NCBI GenBank assembly: GCA_016839385.1 | Contig: JAEOUK010000045.1 | Span: 1-6,449 of the forward strand | From: Promethearchaeota archaeon | GTDB taxonomy: Archaea; Asgardarchaeota; Lokiarchaeia; Sigynarchaeales; MK-D1 | Direction: 5' to 3' | DNA length: 6,449 nt | Part shown: in pieces, positions 6,122-6,449 of the stretch | Position numbering within the stretch: the stretch's first letter is position 1 | Layout of the letters: the number at the start of each line of letters is the position of its first letter | Made by a program: the position numbers and the translations under genes | The notes under the pieces: model-generated | Databases searched by the model: none | Told to the model about the DNA's origin: nothing | What the model saw: the letters and a program-made list of their open reading frames with translations, nothing else

Positions 6122-6449
6122 TTAGAGTTCTTTTGACACTAGCACATGCGTTCTTGTATGTTTTCCACCAACAGATTTGACAAGACGTTGAGCTCCAACA
6201 TTGTTTTCAAGAGTGAATCCTTCTGCATGAGTTACTCCATATTGAGAGCAATGATTCATCCATTTTATATACCCTTCAGTTCCTACTCCTTTTCGTTGGA
6301 ATTCTGCTTCGAAAGCAACCCCGAAAATCACAAAACTTTTAGCTTTTCCATCTTTTCCAAGATCAAATGGATTGGGAGAAAACCATCCTACACCTCTAAC
6401 AATTTCATGCTCATTATATAGTAAAAAGATGGAATCGTTTCGAGAAAAT
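6122..6449 (-). CDS. GNAT-family N-acetyltransferase, C-terminal part, cut by the right edge
   Basis: The frame is open from the right window edge to a TAA at 6122 and gives 108 visible residues, so the true start lies outside; a GTG at 6331 is an internal valine and not a start. GNAT enzymes transfer an acetyl group from acetyl-CoA to an amine. Motif A is visible as VAFEAEFQRKGVGTEGY (the Q/R-x-x-G-x-G loop that holds the CoA pyrophosphate), followed by the helix KWMNHCSQYGV, then AEGFTLENNVGAQRLVKSVG, which matches motif B with its conserved Asn and the aliphatic run before the final strand. Upstream, GVGWFSPNPFDLG fits the preceding beta hairpin. The acceptor substrate cannot be told: small molecules, protein N-termini (RimI-like) and others are all possible. 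It is transcribed toward the kinase gene, 184 bases away. Confidence 0.8.
   Translation of the reverse strand, partial: FSRNDSIFLLYNEHEIVRGVGWFSPNPFDLGKDGKAKSFVIFGVAFEAEFQRKGVGTEGYIKWMNHCSQYGVTHAEGFTLENNVGAQRLVKSVGGKHTRTHVLVSKEL

Noticed and set aside
6122..6331. GTG at 6331 as the start of a 69-residue acetyltransferase
   Set aside because: The frame stays open to the window edge, upstream residues fit the GNAT fold, and starting here would remove the strand before motif A.
6146..6421. Plus-strand open frame of 91 codons over the acetyltransferase gene
   Set aside because: The opposite strand encodes clear GNAT motifs, so this is its antisense shadow.
1..6449. tRNA, rRNA, CRISPR array, insertion sequence or prophage signals
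   Set aside because: No cloverleaf-like segment, regular repeat-spacer pattern, transposase, integrase or terminal inverted repeats were seen on either strand.

Overview
The window carries four minus-strand protein-coding genes, two of them intact end to end plus one intact kinase gene whose start codon is arguable and one gene cut by the right edge, with a possible fifth gene just entering at the left edge. Base composition is AT-rich, the standard code is used (TGA and TAA stops), and starts generally lack a well-placed Shine-Dalgarno sequence but have A/T-rich TATA-like boxes about 25 to 40 bases upstream. Together with a large zinc-finger/tandem winged-helix protein of a eukaryote-like type, this suggests an archaeon, most likely an Asgard-group one. 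That placement is an inference; the purine enzyme and the histidine kinase both look bacterial-type and are probably old acquisitions.

Reading in the direction of transcription (right to left): 6449-6122 is the C-terminal part of a GNAT acetyltransferase. 6121-5938 is a 184-base intergenic stretch. 5937-4348 is a soluble PAS-containing sensor histidine kinase with no partner response regulator in view. 4347-4181 is a 167-base intergenic stretch holding a perfect 7-bp stem and promoter-like sequence. 4180-1799 is a 793-residue multidomain protein: AN1/B-box-like zinc finger, zinc ribbon, about five winged-helix units, and a C-terminal half that looks like a beta-sandwich followed by an alpha/beta platform. 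1798-1690 is an intergenic stretch with three T7 tracts. 1689-100 is purH, the bifunctional last two steps of de novo IMP synthesis. The left 99 bases hold a terminator-like T tract, a promoter-like element and perhaps the first codons of another minus-strand gene.

The genes do not form an obvious pathway: gaps of 109 to 184 bases, T tracts and separate promoter-like boxes suggest largely independent transcription units. The two most interesting things are the 793-residue mosaic protein, whose middle resembles the tandem winged-helix architecture of UFL1/DDRGK1 or PCI-type proteins and whose end resembles vesicle-coat appendage domains, and a 16-bp element (14/16 identical) that occurs at exactly the same distance upstream of purH and of the candidate gene at the left edge.
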